Source: Geobacteraceae bacterium
Lineage (GTDB): Bacteria; Desulfobacterota; Desulfuromonadia; Geobacterales; Pseudopelobacteraceae
DNA length: 64,000 nt
Direction of reading: 5' to 3'
Assembly: GCA_025355965.1 (NCBI GenBank)
Contig: JANXYR010000038.1
Span: forward strand, 47,776-111,775
The first letter of the stretch is position 1; every line of letters starts with the position of its first letter. Of the stretch, positions 46,125-54,286 are shown one piece after another. A model generated the notes under the pieces. It made no database searches. It was not told the DNA's origin and was given only the letters and a program-made list of their open reading frames with translations. The position numbers and the translations under genes are program-made.

Positions 46125-46206
46125 TTCCGCTATTACGCCTACCCACTGGACTTTTTTCCATGATATCGGTAGTATTGCTCTTTTTAGAAACCTCCACGGA
46201 GTCTCG

Positions 46207-46947
46207 ATGGAATTCAGAGATAAAATCGTAGTCGTAACCGGCGGTACGCGCGGTATCGGCAGGGCCATATCCCTGGCCTTTGCCAGTGAAGGGGCGCAGG
46301 TGTTCGCCGCCTATGTTAGCAATGACGCGGCAGCCCTCTCTCTCGCCGACGAAGCTGTCGACCTCCCCGGCTCGATTACCGTGGTCAAGGCCGATGTCAG
46401 CACGACAGATGGAGCCCAAAGCCTCATCAACGCCGCCTCGCAGACTGCCGGGCATATCGACGTGCTGGTCAACAACGCCGGGATCGTGAAGGACGGCTTC
46501 CTGGCCATGATGGCTGAAGATGACTGGGATAGTGTGATCCGCACCAACCTGAATCCTCTTTTTCACTGCTGCAAGTGGGGGGTTCGCAAGATGCTGGCAC
46601 GCCGCAGCGGCTCCATCATCAATATATCGTCTGTTTCAGCCTTTACCGGAGCTGTAGGCCAGACAAACTACGCCGCTTCCAAAGGAGCGGCAATCAGCTT
46701 CACCAAATCGCTTTCCCGCGAGTTGGGGCCGATGGGGATCAGGGTTAACGCTCTGGTTGCCGGCCTTATCAGCACCGACATGACGGCTGGCTTGAAGCAG
46801 GATATCGTCGACAGAATCGTAATAAGTTCGGCTCTTGGTCGCCTTGGCACCCCTGAAGAAGTTGCCAATGCGGTTTTATTTCTGGCCTCCGAGCGGGCGT
46901 CCTACATCACCGGCCAATCTTTGATCGTTGATGGCGGAATAGTCTGA
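46207..46947 (+). CDS. 3-oxoacyl-ACP reductase (FabG-like)
   Basis: The 246-aa SDR has TGGTRGIGRAISLAFA at the N-terminus, NNAGIVKDGFLAMM, and catalytic S and YAASKGA (YxxxK) after NISSVSAFTGAVGQTN. This FabG-type signature reduces 3-ketoacyl-ACP with NADPH. GGAG precedes the ATG, and the stop overlaps the next gene by one base. In this operon it would provide the ketoreductase step between the ketosynthase and the FabZ-like dehydratase; being pathway-specific is inferred from its position. Confidence 0.87.
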   Translation: MEFRDKIVVVTGGTRGIGRAISLAFASEGAQVFAAYVSNDAAALSLADEAVDLPGSITVVKADVSTTDGAQSLINAASQTAGHIDVLVNNAGIVKDGFLAMMAEDDWDSVIRTNLNPLFHCCKWGVRKMLARRSGSIINISSVSAFTGAVGQTNYAASKGAAISFTKSLSRELGPMGIRVNALVAGLISTDMTAGLKQDIVDRIVISSALGRLGTPEEVANAVLFLASERASYITGQSLIVDGGIV

Positions 46948-48152
46948 TGAAAAAACGGCGCGTGGCCATAACCGGCCTGGGGGTTTTCAGCGGTAGTGGC
47001 ACAGATGTAGCGATATTCACCGATGCCCTGCTGAACGGCAACAGCGGAATCGCTCCGCTCGACCTGTTTGACGTGTCACCCTTTCCCTCCCGAATCGGTT
47101 GCCAGGTCAAAGGGTATGATCCACAGAACTATTTTGATAAAATAACTGCCCGAAAGCTTTCGCGGGCCGACCAGTTTGCGGTGATCGCCGCCGGGGAGGC
47201 TCTCAAGGACAGCGGAGTCAACGGCTGTTATTCAGCGTACGAGATGGGTGTTTCCATGGGGGCCGGAGCAGCCGGCATGTTCCAGGCGGAACAATGGCTG
47301 AAATCCCGGCTTGCCGGTCAAAAGAGCTCGCCAAACCTGCTGCGGGGGATTCTGCCGGATACCACCACCACTCTGCTTGCCAAAACTTTCGGGCTGGCCG
47401 GTTATCAGGGAAGCGTTACAACCGCCTGTTCGTCGTCGGCCACCGCCATCGGCTGGGGTGCAGACCTGGTTGCCACAGGTCAGCAGAAAGCCGTACTGGT
47501 TGGCGGCAGCGACGCCCTTTCCCTTCTGACCTTTGCCGGATTCAACTCCCTGAAGGTGATAGATGCCGAGCCCTGTTCACCTTTCAGTCTCGGTCGCCAA
47601 GGTATTTCACTAGGTGAAGGATCTGCCTGCCTGGTGCTGGAGGCAGAGGAGGATGCCCGTGCACGTGGAGCGAGGATCTATGGAGAGATACTCGGATATG
47701 CCATTGCCGGCGAGGCGTGGCATATGACCGCACCGGAACCGTCCGGGCTTACAGCCGCGCGGGTAATGCAGGAAGCCCTGCTGTCAGCAGGAGTTGAGGC
47801 CGGACAGGTGGGGTGGGTTAATGCTCATGGCACCGGTACCCCGCTTAATGACGTTGTGGAATCAAATGCCATGAAACTTGTCTTTGGTGACCATGTTGCC
47901 AATGTACCTCTTGTATCCACCAAGGCCATGACCGGACATTGCCTCGGTGCGGCCGGTGCCATCGAAGCAATGGCAACGGTGATTGCCCTCAACCGGCGGG
48001 TCATCCCGCAGACGCTCAACTTTCGCGGCAGTGATCCGGAATGTGACCTGGATTATTGTCATGACGGGGCACGTTCAAGCAACTGCCACCTGGCCATGTC
48101 CAACTCGTTTGCCTTTGGCGGCAATATCACCTCGCTGGTGCTGGCACTATGA
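46947..48152 (+). CDS. Beta-ketoacyl-ACP synthase II (FabF-like), catalytically complete
   Basis: The 401-aa ketosynthase has Cys161 in VTTACSSSATAIGWGADL, His294 in VNAHGTGTPL and His331 in KAMTGHCLGAAGAIEA, with Lys326 also present. The full FabF catalytic set is therefore visible. It elongates an ACP-bound acyl chain by decarboxylative condensation. It begins one base before the FabG stop and overlaps the following shorter ketosynthase gene by 4 bp, as in type II polyketide KS/chain-length-factor pairs. Its chain-length preference is not predictable. Confidence 0.88.
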   Translation: MKKRRVAITGLGVFSGSGTDVAIFTDALLNGNSGIAPLDLFDVSPFPSRIGCQVKGYDPQNYFDKITARKLSRADQFAVIAAGEALKDSGVNGCYSAYEMGVSMGAGAAGMFQAEQWLKSRLAGQKSSPNLLRGILPDTTTTLLAKTFGLAGYQGSVTTACSSSATAIGWGADLVATGQQKAVLVGGSDALSLLTFAGFNSLKVIDAEPCSPFSLGRQGISLGEGSACLVLEAEEDARARGARIYGEILGYAIAGEAWHMTAPEPSGLTAARVMQEALLSAGVEAGQVGWVNAHGTGTPLNDVVESNAMKLVFGDHVANVPLVSTKAMTGHCLGAAGAIEAMATVIALNRRVIPQTLNFRGSDPECDLDYCHDGARSSNCHLAMSNSFAFGGNITSLVLAL

Positions 48153-49192
48153 ACTTTCCCCTGACCAATATAGTCATCAGCGGCTTCTCGGCGGTGACCC
48201 CCGCCGGTATCGGTGTAGAGCCGCTGCTGGAATTGATGCATTCCGGACGTGATGCCCTGACAGCAATTCCGGCCGAATATGAAGGGGGAAGTGGTGGTCG
48301 TTGGGGCAAGGCGCTCGGGTTCAAAGCCACCGATTTCATACCGCCCCTGAAGGCACGCAAACTGGATCGTTGCAGCCAGTTTACCGTAGTTGCCGCAGGG
48401 CTGGCTCTCAAGAATGCCGGCATCGATAAAAACACCCTCCAGCCGGAGCGGATTGGCATTGCACTTGGCTGCGGTTTCGGCGGAGTTGCCAATTCCGCCG
48501 AATTTCTGAGCGGGTATTTTACCGGGGGAGTAGAAGGCATTTCCCCTATGCTCTTTCCCAACACGGTTTCCAATGCAGCCGCCAGCAACGCTTCTATCGA
48601 ACATGGCCTGAAAGGACCCAACGTCACCCAGGTACAGCGGTTTTGTTCGGCGGAATCTGCCTTTATGATGGCCTGCCGTTTCATCATTGAGGGGCGGGCC
48701 GACATCATGCTGACCGGTGGAGTTGATGAACTGCTGCCTTTGATGATCTCCGGCTTTGCCGCCACCGGCCAATTACGGCGCTACGCCAGGACATTTGGAG
48801 AAGGATGCGGCATGCTCGTGCTGGAAAGCGCCGAACACGCCGCCGGACGGGGATCAGTCGTCAAGGGACAGGTTAATTCCATCAGTACGGTCGGCCTGCT
48901 CCTCCCCGGTCAGGAGCGAGAAGGTCTTGACCTGCTCATGGACGGTTTTGCTTCCCCTGCCATGGTATCACTTTCCGGTACGACAACCGCGCTTCCGGCG
49001 CTTTTGGAACGTGTCAACGGAATTGCTTCGATAAATACGGGACGCATCACAGGAAGCTCGTTGGCCATGGGAGGCACTGCCATGGCAGTATTGCTGGCCT
49101 CGCTTGAGCCGGGCCAGACCGGTCTGCATCTGGCTGCCTCACCAGAGGGCCCATACTTCGCCATCCGGTTCAGCGGAGGCGGCTCTGTTTAA
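48149..49192 (+). CDS. Degenerate ketosynthase (chain-length-factor-like)
   Basis: The 347-aa thiolase-fold protein is homologous to its upstream neighbour but about 55 residues shorter. It keeps a cysteine at the active-site place (RFCSAES, residue 166), but the NAHGTGT block is missing. The TGHxxGA block is replaced by TGSSLAMGG, so both catalytic histidines are absent. This is the pattern of a partner subunit (chain-length factor) more than of an independent condensing enzyme, though classic factors lose the cysteine. It probably forms a heterodimer with the complete ketosynthase. Alternatively it is a decaying copy. Confidence 0.8.
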   Translation: MNFPLTNIVISGFSAVTPAGIGVEPLLELMHSGRDALTAIPAEYEGGSGGRWGKALGFKATDFIPPLKARKLDRCSQFTVVAAGLALKNAGIDKNTLQPERIGIALGCGFGGVANSAEFLSGYFTGGVEGISPMLFPNTVSNAAASNASIEHGLKGPNVTQVQRFCSAESAFMMACRFIIEGRADIMLTGGVDELLPLMISGFAATGQLRRYARTFGEGCGMLVLESAEHAAGRGSVVKGQVNSISTVGLLLPGQEREGLDLLMDGFASPAMVSLSGTTTALPALLERVNGIASINTGRITGSSLAMGGTAMAVLLASLEPGQTGLHLAASPEGPYFAIRFSGGGSV

Positions 49193-49568
49193 TCCCGATC
49201 CGGCACACTACCTGCCCCACCGCTACCCTTTTTTACTGCTGGATCGGATTATCGAGCTGGAACAGGGCACACAAGCGGTTGCCACAACCGGCGTAACCGC
49301 TACACGTGGCTTCCCCCAGATCCTCATGGTCGAATCCATTGCCCAGCTGGCCGGTATTGTTGTTGCCCAGACGGAGGTAGAGGGCGGTTTTATTGCGGCC
49401 ATCGATCATGCCGAATTTTCCGCTCCGGCGGTTGTTGGGGATATATTGACGATTTCAGCCAGGGTGACAAAATCATTCGGACGTTTGTTCATGATTGAAG
49501 GGAATGTTACCAGCAACTCGGCACAGCTCCTTTCCGTGCAACTGACCCTGGGAGTGGGTAAACTTTGA
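49185..49568 (+). CDS. FabZ-like 3-hydroxyacyl-ACP dehydratase
   Basis: The hotdog domain begins NPDPAHYLPHRYPFLLLDRI, where the His of LPHRYPF is the FabZ catalytic His. VESIAQLAGIV carries the catalytic Glu. About 127 residues of domain are visible. I propose a CTG start at 49185 because GGAGG lies 5 bp upstream and it gives a short overlap with the previous gene; the nearest standard start is TTG at 49104, which would add 27 unrelated residues and overlap 89 bp. The enzyme would make the double bond in each elongation cycle. It ends in a 4-bp overlap with the LolA-like gene. Confidence 0.75.
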   Translation: MFNPDPAHYLPHRYPFLLLDRIIELEQGTQAVATTGVTATRGFPQILMVESIAQLAGIVVAQTEVEGGFIAAIDHAEFSAPAVVGDILTISARVTKSFGRLFMIEGNVTSNSAQLLSVQLTLGVGKL

Positions 49569-50188
49569 TATTGATGAAGCGGGCCCATGTATTCTTTATA
49601 CTGCTGTTGGCACTCCTGCTGAACGGCTCCCCCTGCCACGCCCGTACAATTTCCCCAATTGAAGGATTGGAAGCCTTACGCCGAGGATTTGCAGGCATTT
49701 CCGATTTTACCGCCGACATCACCCAGGAAAAACGGCTCTCGTTGATGAAACGGACCATGGTGATGAACGGCTCGCTCCGCTTTAAAAAACCGGATCTGTT
49801 TTTTATGGAGATAAACCCACCCTTCAGTGGCCGCATGCTGCTGCGGGACAACATCATCGAACAGGCTTCTGGCAAAGACAAGCCTTCCTCCAGAATCGCG
49901 CTTTCGCCGGAACAAGGGCTGAAGCAGTGGTTTTCAAAGCTGGCAACACCGGTAACGTCACTACCTGATGGGGTGGCACTGCAGGCCGACTTGACCAATT
50001 CAGTTTATACCCTGACGATAACGCCTCCGGGTAAAGGGCAGGTCAAGGATATTTCCATCGTCTTTCTGGCGGACGGCACGGTAAGGCGGCTGGTCATTAA
50101 CGAACAGAACGGCGACCGAGCGACGATGACCCTGAAAAAATTGCGGCGCAATATCGGCCTGACGGAGAAGGATTTCCGGCTGGAATAG
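49565..50188 (+). CDS. LolA-like periplasmic lipoprotein/lipid carrier
   Basis: The 207-aa protein starts TTG 49565 (alternatively ATG 49574) with a signal peptide (residues about 4-26, HVFFILLLALLLNGSPCHA). The mature part has the LolA pattern: ISDFTADITQEKRLSLMKRTMVMNGSLRFKKPDLFFMEINP. LolA-like proteins shuttle lipids or lipoproteins across the periplasm. In aryl-polyene-type clusters, a LolA-like protein with a LolB-like lipoprotein and an MMPL transporter forms an export set; the same three-gene order is present here. A dedicated lipid export role is inferred. Confidence 0.82.
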   Translation: MILMKRAHVFFILLLALLLNGSPCHARTISPIEGLEALRRGFAGISDFTADITQEKRLSLMKRTMVMNGSLRFKKPDLFFMEINPPFSGRMLLRDNIIEQASGKDKPSSRIALSPEQGLKQWFSKLATPVTSLPDGVALQADLTNSVYTLTITPPGKGQVKDISIVFLADGTVRRLVINEQNGDRATMTLKKLRRNIGLTEKDFRLE

Positions 50189-50213
50189 TTTTTTAGGAAG
50201 GAAAGGCCACACC

Positions 50214-50906
50214 ATGCCGTTATATAGATTAGTAAAACTTCTGCTCCCGCTTCTGCTCCTCAGCGCCTGCGCCACGGTTGCGACTAAACCCATAGACTAC
50301 CGTCCTGGTGCAGTTGTAAGTACGCTTTCATCTGCCGTTTCCCTCTCGATCCACGCCTCGGACAGCGGCATGAGCGGCAGCGGCTATCTGGTCTATCGTC
50401 GCCCCGATCAGCTCCACCTGGTGGTACTGTCTCCTTTCGGTACGACCATGATGGAGGCCTTCGCCGTCGGAGATCGCATCACGCTGATTTACCCCTCCAA
50501 ATCAACCGCCTATGTCGGGCATTTCAACGAGCTGCCAGACAATGGGGGCTTGCAGGGGTGGCGCTTGATGCGCTGGGTAATGGATGCCGAGCCGAGCGAG
50601 GGGCAGCCTTTGAGCGGAACTGTGGAACGCATCGGCAAGCTGGGCTTTTCTGAAAAAGTGACCTTTGAAAATGGTCTGGTGACATCCAAGGAATCTCCAG
50701 GCGGCGATCATGTTTATTACAGCAAATATGCTACCATCAACGGTGTTCCGGTTGCCATGAAGCTTGACCTGCGCAACGGGCACGACGACCGTATCCGCAT
50801 CACACTTGATGAGCCGGAGATCAATACTCCTCTTGAAGATACCGTATTTATCCCGCGTCTCGACGGCTTGACGGTCATGCCGCTGTCCGCCATCAAAGGG
50901 TTATAG
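50214..50906 (+). CDS. LolB-like outer-membrane lipoprotein
   Basis: The 230-aa protein has a lipobox LLLLSAC (Cys at residue 19), so it is lipid-anchored in the outer or inner membrane. The mature domain (GSGYLVYRRPDQLHLVVLSPFGTTMMEAF) resembles the LolB/DUF3261-type beta-sandwich. It follows the LolA-like gene and precedes an MMPL transporter by 6 bp. LolB-type proteins accept lipoproteins from LolA at the outer membrane; here the cargo may be the operon's lipid. The short gap and order agree with an export module. Family assignment is by pattern. Confidence 0.75.
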   Translation: MPLYRLVKLLLPLLLLSACATVATKPIDYRPGAVVSTLSSAVSLSIHASDSGMSGSGYLVYRRPDQLHLVVLSPFGTTMMEAFAVGDRITLIYPSKSTAYVGHFNELPDNGGLQGWRLMRWVMDAEPSEGQPLSGTVERIGKLGFSEKVTFENGLVTSKESPGGDHVYYSKYATINGVPVAMKLDLRNGHDDRIRITLDEPEINTPLEDTVFIPRLDGLTVMPLSAIKGL

Positions 50907-50912
50907 AACAAT

Positions 50913-53441
50913 ATGTTCATCATACTGACGTCCAAGTTCAATTCCCTTACCCGTCGGCACCTGGAATGGATCTTTCGCACCACGACAACCAAGACTCGTG
51001 CGGTACTGAGTGCCTTTTCCATTGCGCTGCTGCTCTCAATTTCCGCGATTTCCACCACACGTTTCGACGCCGATATTTTTCAGCTCTTCCCGACGCATCA
51101 ACCGGCGCTGAAACTGCTGCTCGACTCACTACAGTGGACCGGCAGTGCCAATGAGGCCTATTTTCTGTTGGAGGGGGAAAAGGATCTGCTTCCCCGCGAG
51201 GCAGAGCGCTTTGCCGAAAGGCTCCGCACAGCACAAGTGGACGGAAAGCCGGCCTTTCGGCGCATCACCTGGAGAATTTTCGACGAGAGTGAAGCCGCCT
51301 CTTTCAACTCGTTTATCGCCTATGCCGTGACCCATCCGCAACTCTTTATCGGACCGGAAGATGTCCCAAGCCTGGTGAAGCGTTTTGCGCCAGACTCGGT
51401 AAACGACTCCCTGCGCCGTATTCAGACCGACCTGGCCGGACAGTTCGGCGGAGCCATGACCGGCCTGTCCAGCGCAGACCCGCTCTATCTGCGGGACCTG
51501 ATCCTGCCACGACTAAAAGCCGGCAGTCAGGCGCTCGATCTGGACCCCGCCTCACCCTACTTTTTGTCACGGGACGGCAAGGTGCTGATCATGATCGCCG
51601 TACCAGCCCGCCCGGTACAGGATATGACCTTTGCCCGCGCACTTGTGGCGACTATCAACCAGGCACGACTCGGGTCAACGGTTTCTATTTCGTGTGCCGG
51701 CGCCCATATCAGCGCGGTGCTGGACGAAGCGGCTATGAAGTCCAACATCATCGCCTGCATCCTCTCCTCGCTGGCGGTGGTGCTTGCTTTATTCTACGCA
51801 GTCTACCGCCGCATCCTCCCGACACTGCTTCTGCCACTTATCATAGCCGTCGGCGTTGCTTTAGCATTGGGAGTTGCCGGGGCTATACTCCCCTCGATCC
51901 ACATCATCTCCTTTGCCTTTATGGCGCTGATCATCGGTTTGGGGACCGACTATTCGATCCACCTCTACGACCGCTTCCACACTGAAAGGGCCGCCGGGGA
52001 AAATAGTGCCGATGCGCTGCGACTGGCAGTGGTCGATACCGGCCACAGTCTTTTCACCGCCGCCGCCACCACGGCGGTGCCGTTTTTTGCCCTGATGGTA
52101 TCCGATGTGCGCGCCCTGTACGAACTGGGTCTGCTGGTTGGCCTGGGGGTGCTATTCTCGCTCTATACAACATTCTTCTTTCTCCCGCCATTACTGGTTT
52201 ATATGGAACGCCGCTTTCCCGCCAATTACCGGTCGATACCGGGGCTTGGCCTGCGCCACGTCTGGCGTCTGGCTGGTCGTTTCCCCCGTGCGGTTCTGGT
52301 GATCTCGCTTGTGGCGATCATCTGCATGACTGCAGCCTCCACCCGAACATTCTTCGACGGTGAGCTGAAAAATCTTCAGCCACGCCACTCCGAGGCTTTT
52401 CTGGCCCAGGGTAAGATCGAGCGTCACCTCAATCTTGCACCGAAACAATTATTGGTTGCAGTTGAAGGGAAGGATTTGTCAGAGGTCCTGCGGCGTGCGT
52501 CACACGTGGACGAATTGGCCGGTAGTTGGCAGAAAAAGGGGAGTATCAGCAGTTGGTCCTCACTGGAGCAAATAATCAACAACCGGGACCGGCAGATCGA
52601 GATCATCAGGAACATCTCAAGCAGGACGGGTGGCGGTTTGCCTCTGGCGGAGCTGAAAAGTGCGCTGCTCAGCCAAGGGTTTGAGTCTGGCCCGTTTCAG
52701 CCATTCATTGCTGCGGTCACTGCCGGTAGCGCTCTGAAGCCGGTGCCGGAGGAAGAAGTTATCGCCAGACTGAAGGCATCACCACTGCGCGGTGTAGCGG
52801 ACCGCCATTTGGTCAAGGATGCGCAGGGCTATCACGCGCTGCTGTTTCTTTACTATAAGGAAACCGGCTTCGACCGGAACGCATTTCTGCACGAACTAAC
52901 CAGCATCGATCCCACGGCGCGTGTGACCAATGTTGACCTGGTAAGCGAACAGTTAGCCGCTTCGGTCAAGCAGAGCTTTCTTTATGGGTTCCTGATCGGC
53001 GGCCTGCTGGTGCTGTTCCTGCTGTTGTCGCATTTTGAATCTTTTAGTGGAATCTTCTTCGCCATGTTCCCGGTAGTTGCCGGTTCGCTGGCCATGTTGG
53101 GGATCATGGCACTATGCGGGATGGGGCTTAATTTCATGAATGCTATGGTGCTGGTGACGATTATCGGCATGGGGAGCGACTATGGGTTGCACATCCGGCA
53201 CCGCATTAGGGCTGATGACCCGCAGGGCAGAGAGGAGCGTTTCATCCAGGCGGGGCGGGCGGTGCTGCTGTCGGCACTAACCACCATCGCCGGTTTCGGT
53301 TCCCTGGCGTTGGCCGATTATCCCGCACTTGCCTCCATCGGCTGGGCCACAAACTTTGGGGTCGGCTTTACCGCCCTGTTCGCACTTGTGACGTTACCGG
53401 CAGTGATTGTCTTGCTGATAAAGCGAAGCACTCTTAAGTAA
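50913..53441 (+). CDS. MMPL/RND-family lipid exporter
   Basis: The 842-aa protein has two MMPL halves. An N-terminal transmembrane helix with RAVLSAFSIALLLSISAIS leads to a large periplasmic domain, then about six helices with LIIGLGTDYSIHLYDRF. A second half contains TIIGMGSDYGLHIRHRIR; these GxGxDY segments hold the proton-relay Asp of RND transporters. Such proteins export lipids, as in aryl-polyene, mycolate or hopanoid (HpnN) systems. It is the last gene of the operon. The final stop is followed by a promoter and tRNA gene. Confidence 0.87.
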   Translation: MFIILTSKFNSLTRRHLEWIFRTTTTKTRAVLSAFSIALLLSISAISTTRFDADIFQLFPTHQPALKLLLDSLQWTGSANEAYFLLEGEKDLLPREAERFAERLRTAQVDGKPAFRRITWRIFDESEAASFNSFIAYAVTHPQLFIGPEDVPSLVKRFAPDSVNDSLRRIQTDLAGQFGGAMTGLSSADPLYLRDLILPRLKAGSQALDLDPASPYFLSRDGKVLIMIAVPARPVQDMTFARALVATINQARLGSTVSISCAGAHISAVLDEAAMKSNIIACILSSLAVVLALFYAVYRRILPTLLLPLIIAVGVALALGVAGAILPSIHIISFAFMALIIGLGTDYSIHLYDRFHTERAAGENSADALRLAVVDTGHSLFTAAATTAVPFFALMVSDVRALYELGLLVGLGVLFSLYTTFFFLPPLLVYMERRFPANYRSIPGLGLRHVWRLAGRFPRAVLVISLVAIICMTAASTRTFFDGELKNLQPRHSEAFLAQGKIERHLNLAPKQLLVAVEGKDLSEVLRRASHVDELAGSWQKKGSISSWSSLEQIINNRDRQIEIIRNISSRTGGGLPLAELKSALLSQGFESGPFQPFIAAVTAGSALKPVPEEEVIARLKASPLRGVADRHLVKDAQGYHALLFLYYKETGFDRNAFLHELTSIDPTARVTNVDLVSEQLAASVKQSFLYGFLIGGLLVLFLLLSHFESFSGIFFAMFPVVAGSLAMLGIMALCGMGLNFMNAMVLVTIIGMGSDYGLHIRHRIRADDPQGREERFIQAGRAVLLSALTTIAGFGSLALADYPALASIGWATNFGVGFTALFALVTLPAVIVLLIKRSTLK

Positions 53442-53490
53442 AATCGACTGATTCGCTCAGAGCATAATTTGATCAACATGGTAAATATGG

Positions 53491-53519
53491 TTGACATGGT
53501 ATGGGGGGCATGCTATTTA
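53491..53519 (+). promoter_or_regulatory. Predicted sigma-70 promoter before the CAT tRNA
   Basis: TTGACA at 53491-53496 (perfect -35) and TATTTA at 53514-53519 are 17 bp apart. The start would be near 53527, leaving about 70 bases of leader before the tRNA. Confidence 0.7.
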
Positions 53520-53556
53520 AGCGGTCGTTATTATCGCAGGTAAGTAGATTCATCCA

Positions 53557-53590
53557 CGCCCCTTTGGCATTACCAACCTGAGGGGCGTTT
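53557..53590 (+). terminator. Terminator-like hairpin between promoter and tRNA
   Basis: CGCCCCT at 53557-53563 pairs with AGGGGCG at 53581-53587, followed by only three T residues. It may end transcription from the MMPL operon or fold in the tRNA leader. Confidence 0.5.
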
Positions 53591-53596
53591 TCAAAT

Positions 53597-53673
53597 GGCT
53601 GTGTAGCTCAGTTGGCTAGAGCAAGCGACTCATATTCGCTAGGTCCGGAGTTCAAATCTCTGCACAGCCACCA
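53597..53673 (+). tRNA. tRNA with CAT anticodon (tRNA-Ile2 or tRNA-Met)
   Basis: The 77-nt cloverleaf has a GGCTGTG/CACAGCC acceptor stem, encoded CCA end and CAT in the loop CTCATAT. The anticodon stem AGCGA/TCGCT resembles tRNA-Ile2 of other bacteria (lysidine at C34) more than elongator Met; sequence alone does not settle it. Confidence 0.92.
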
Positions 53674-53706
53674 TTTAACAGTCCGGCAACGTCCGGACAA
53701 GTCCTT

Positions 53707-53733
53707 AAGCCCCTTGAAAATAGGGGCTTTTCT
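53707..53733 (+). terminator. Terminator after the CAT tRNA
   Basis: AAGCCCCT at 53707-53714 pairs with AGGGGCTT at 53722-53729 across a 7-base loop, followed by T-rich sequence. It lies 33 bp after the tRNA. Confidence 0.7.
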
Positions 53734-53779
53734 TATATCTGTTGTCCAATACAGATCTTTATGATACGGCTGAATTTCA

Positions 53780-54256
53780 CTACGCTTTTTTCAAAAACGG
53801 CCTAGCAAATTTATCAATTTTCTTTATATGAATTTCTTGTTCTAAGTTTAGGGTATTCAATATTTTTTTGACTTCATCTGAGTCCCCCTCAAAACATTGG
53901 AACACTTTCTTCTCCCACAGCGCTTTTTCAAGATGAAGCGCGATACTCACTGCCTGAGCAATGGAACATTCTTTATTATTCTTAAAACCACGAATAAGGC
54001 TCTCTAAAGATTCTATGCTTGAACCAAGATCGTTTGATCTTAATTCTCCTTGCGAAAATTTGAATTTATCCGTGACGTCAAGTTCAGCAAGCCGCTTAAT
54101 CCAAGTAGCATGTAGATGTTCTTCCAGAGACATTTCATTCCAGAAATCCTTATACTCAGGGTATCTAAATGCAAAAAGCTTATATAACTTACCAATAAGA
54201 AACTCTTGCTTCAGGAACAACTCTACAATTTTTTTCTGATCGCTATTGATCTTCAT
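53780..54256 (-). CDS. Ferritin-like (rubrerythrin-type) helical protein
   Basis: The 158-aa, all-helical and AT-rich protein has the spacing of a ferritin-like diiron fold. It has EFLIGKLY near residue 18, SLEEHLHATW near 43, LHLEKALWEKK near 108 and EQEIHIKKI near 140 (E-x-x-H). This would give four carboxylate and two histidine ligands in two helix pairs. AAGGA precedes the ATG. It is the reverse of most neighbours in direction and base composition, a sign of transfer. Peroxide or oxygen handling is a family-level guess; catalytic ligands are inferred from pattern only. Confidence 0.65.
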   Translation of the reverse strand: MKINSDQKKIVELFLKQEFLIGKLYKLFAFRYPEYKDFWNEMSLEEHLHATWIKRLAELDVTDKFKFSQGELRSNDLGSSIESLESLIRGFKNNKECSIAQAVSIALHLEKALWEKKVFQCFEGDSDEVKKILNTLNLEQEIHIKKIDKFARPFLKKA

Positions 54257-54286
54257 AATATTCCTTTACAATTTATTTTTTAGTCA

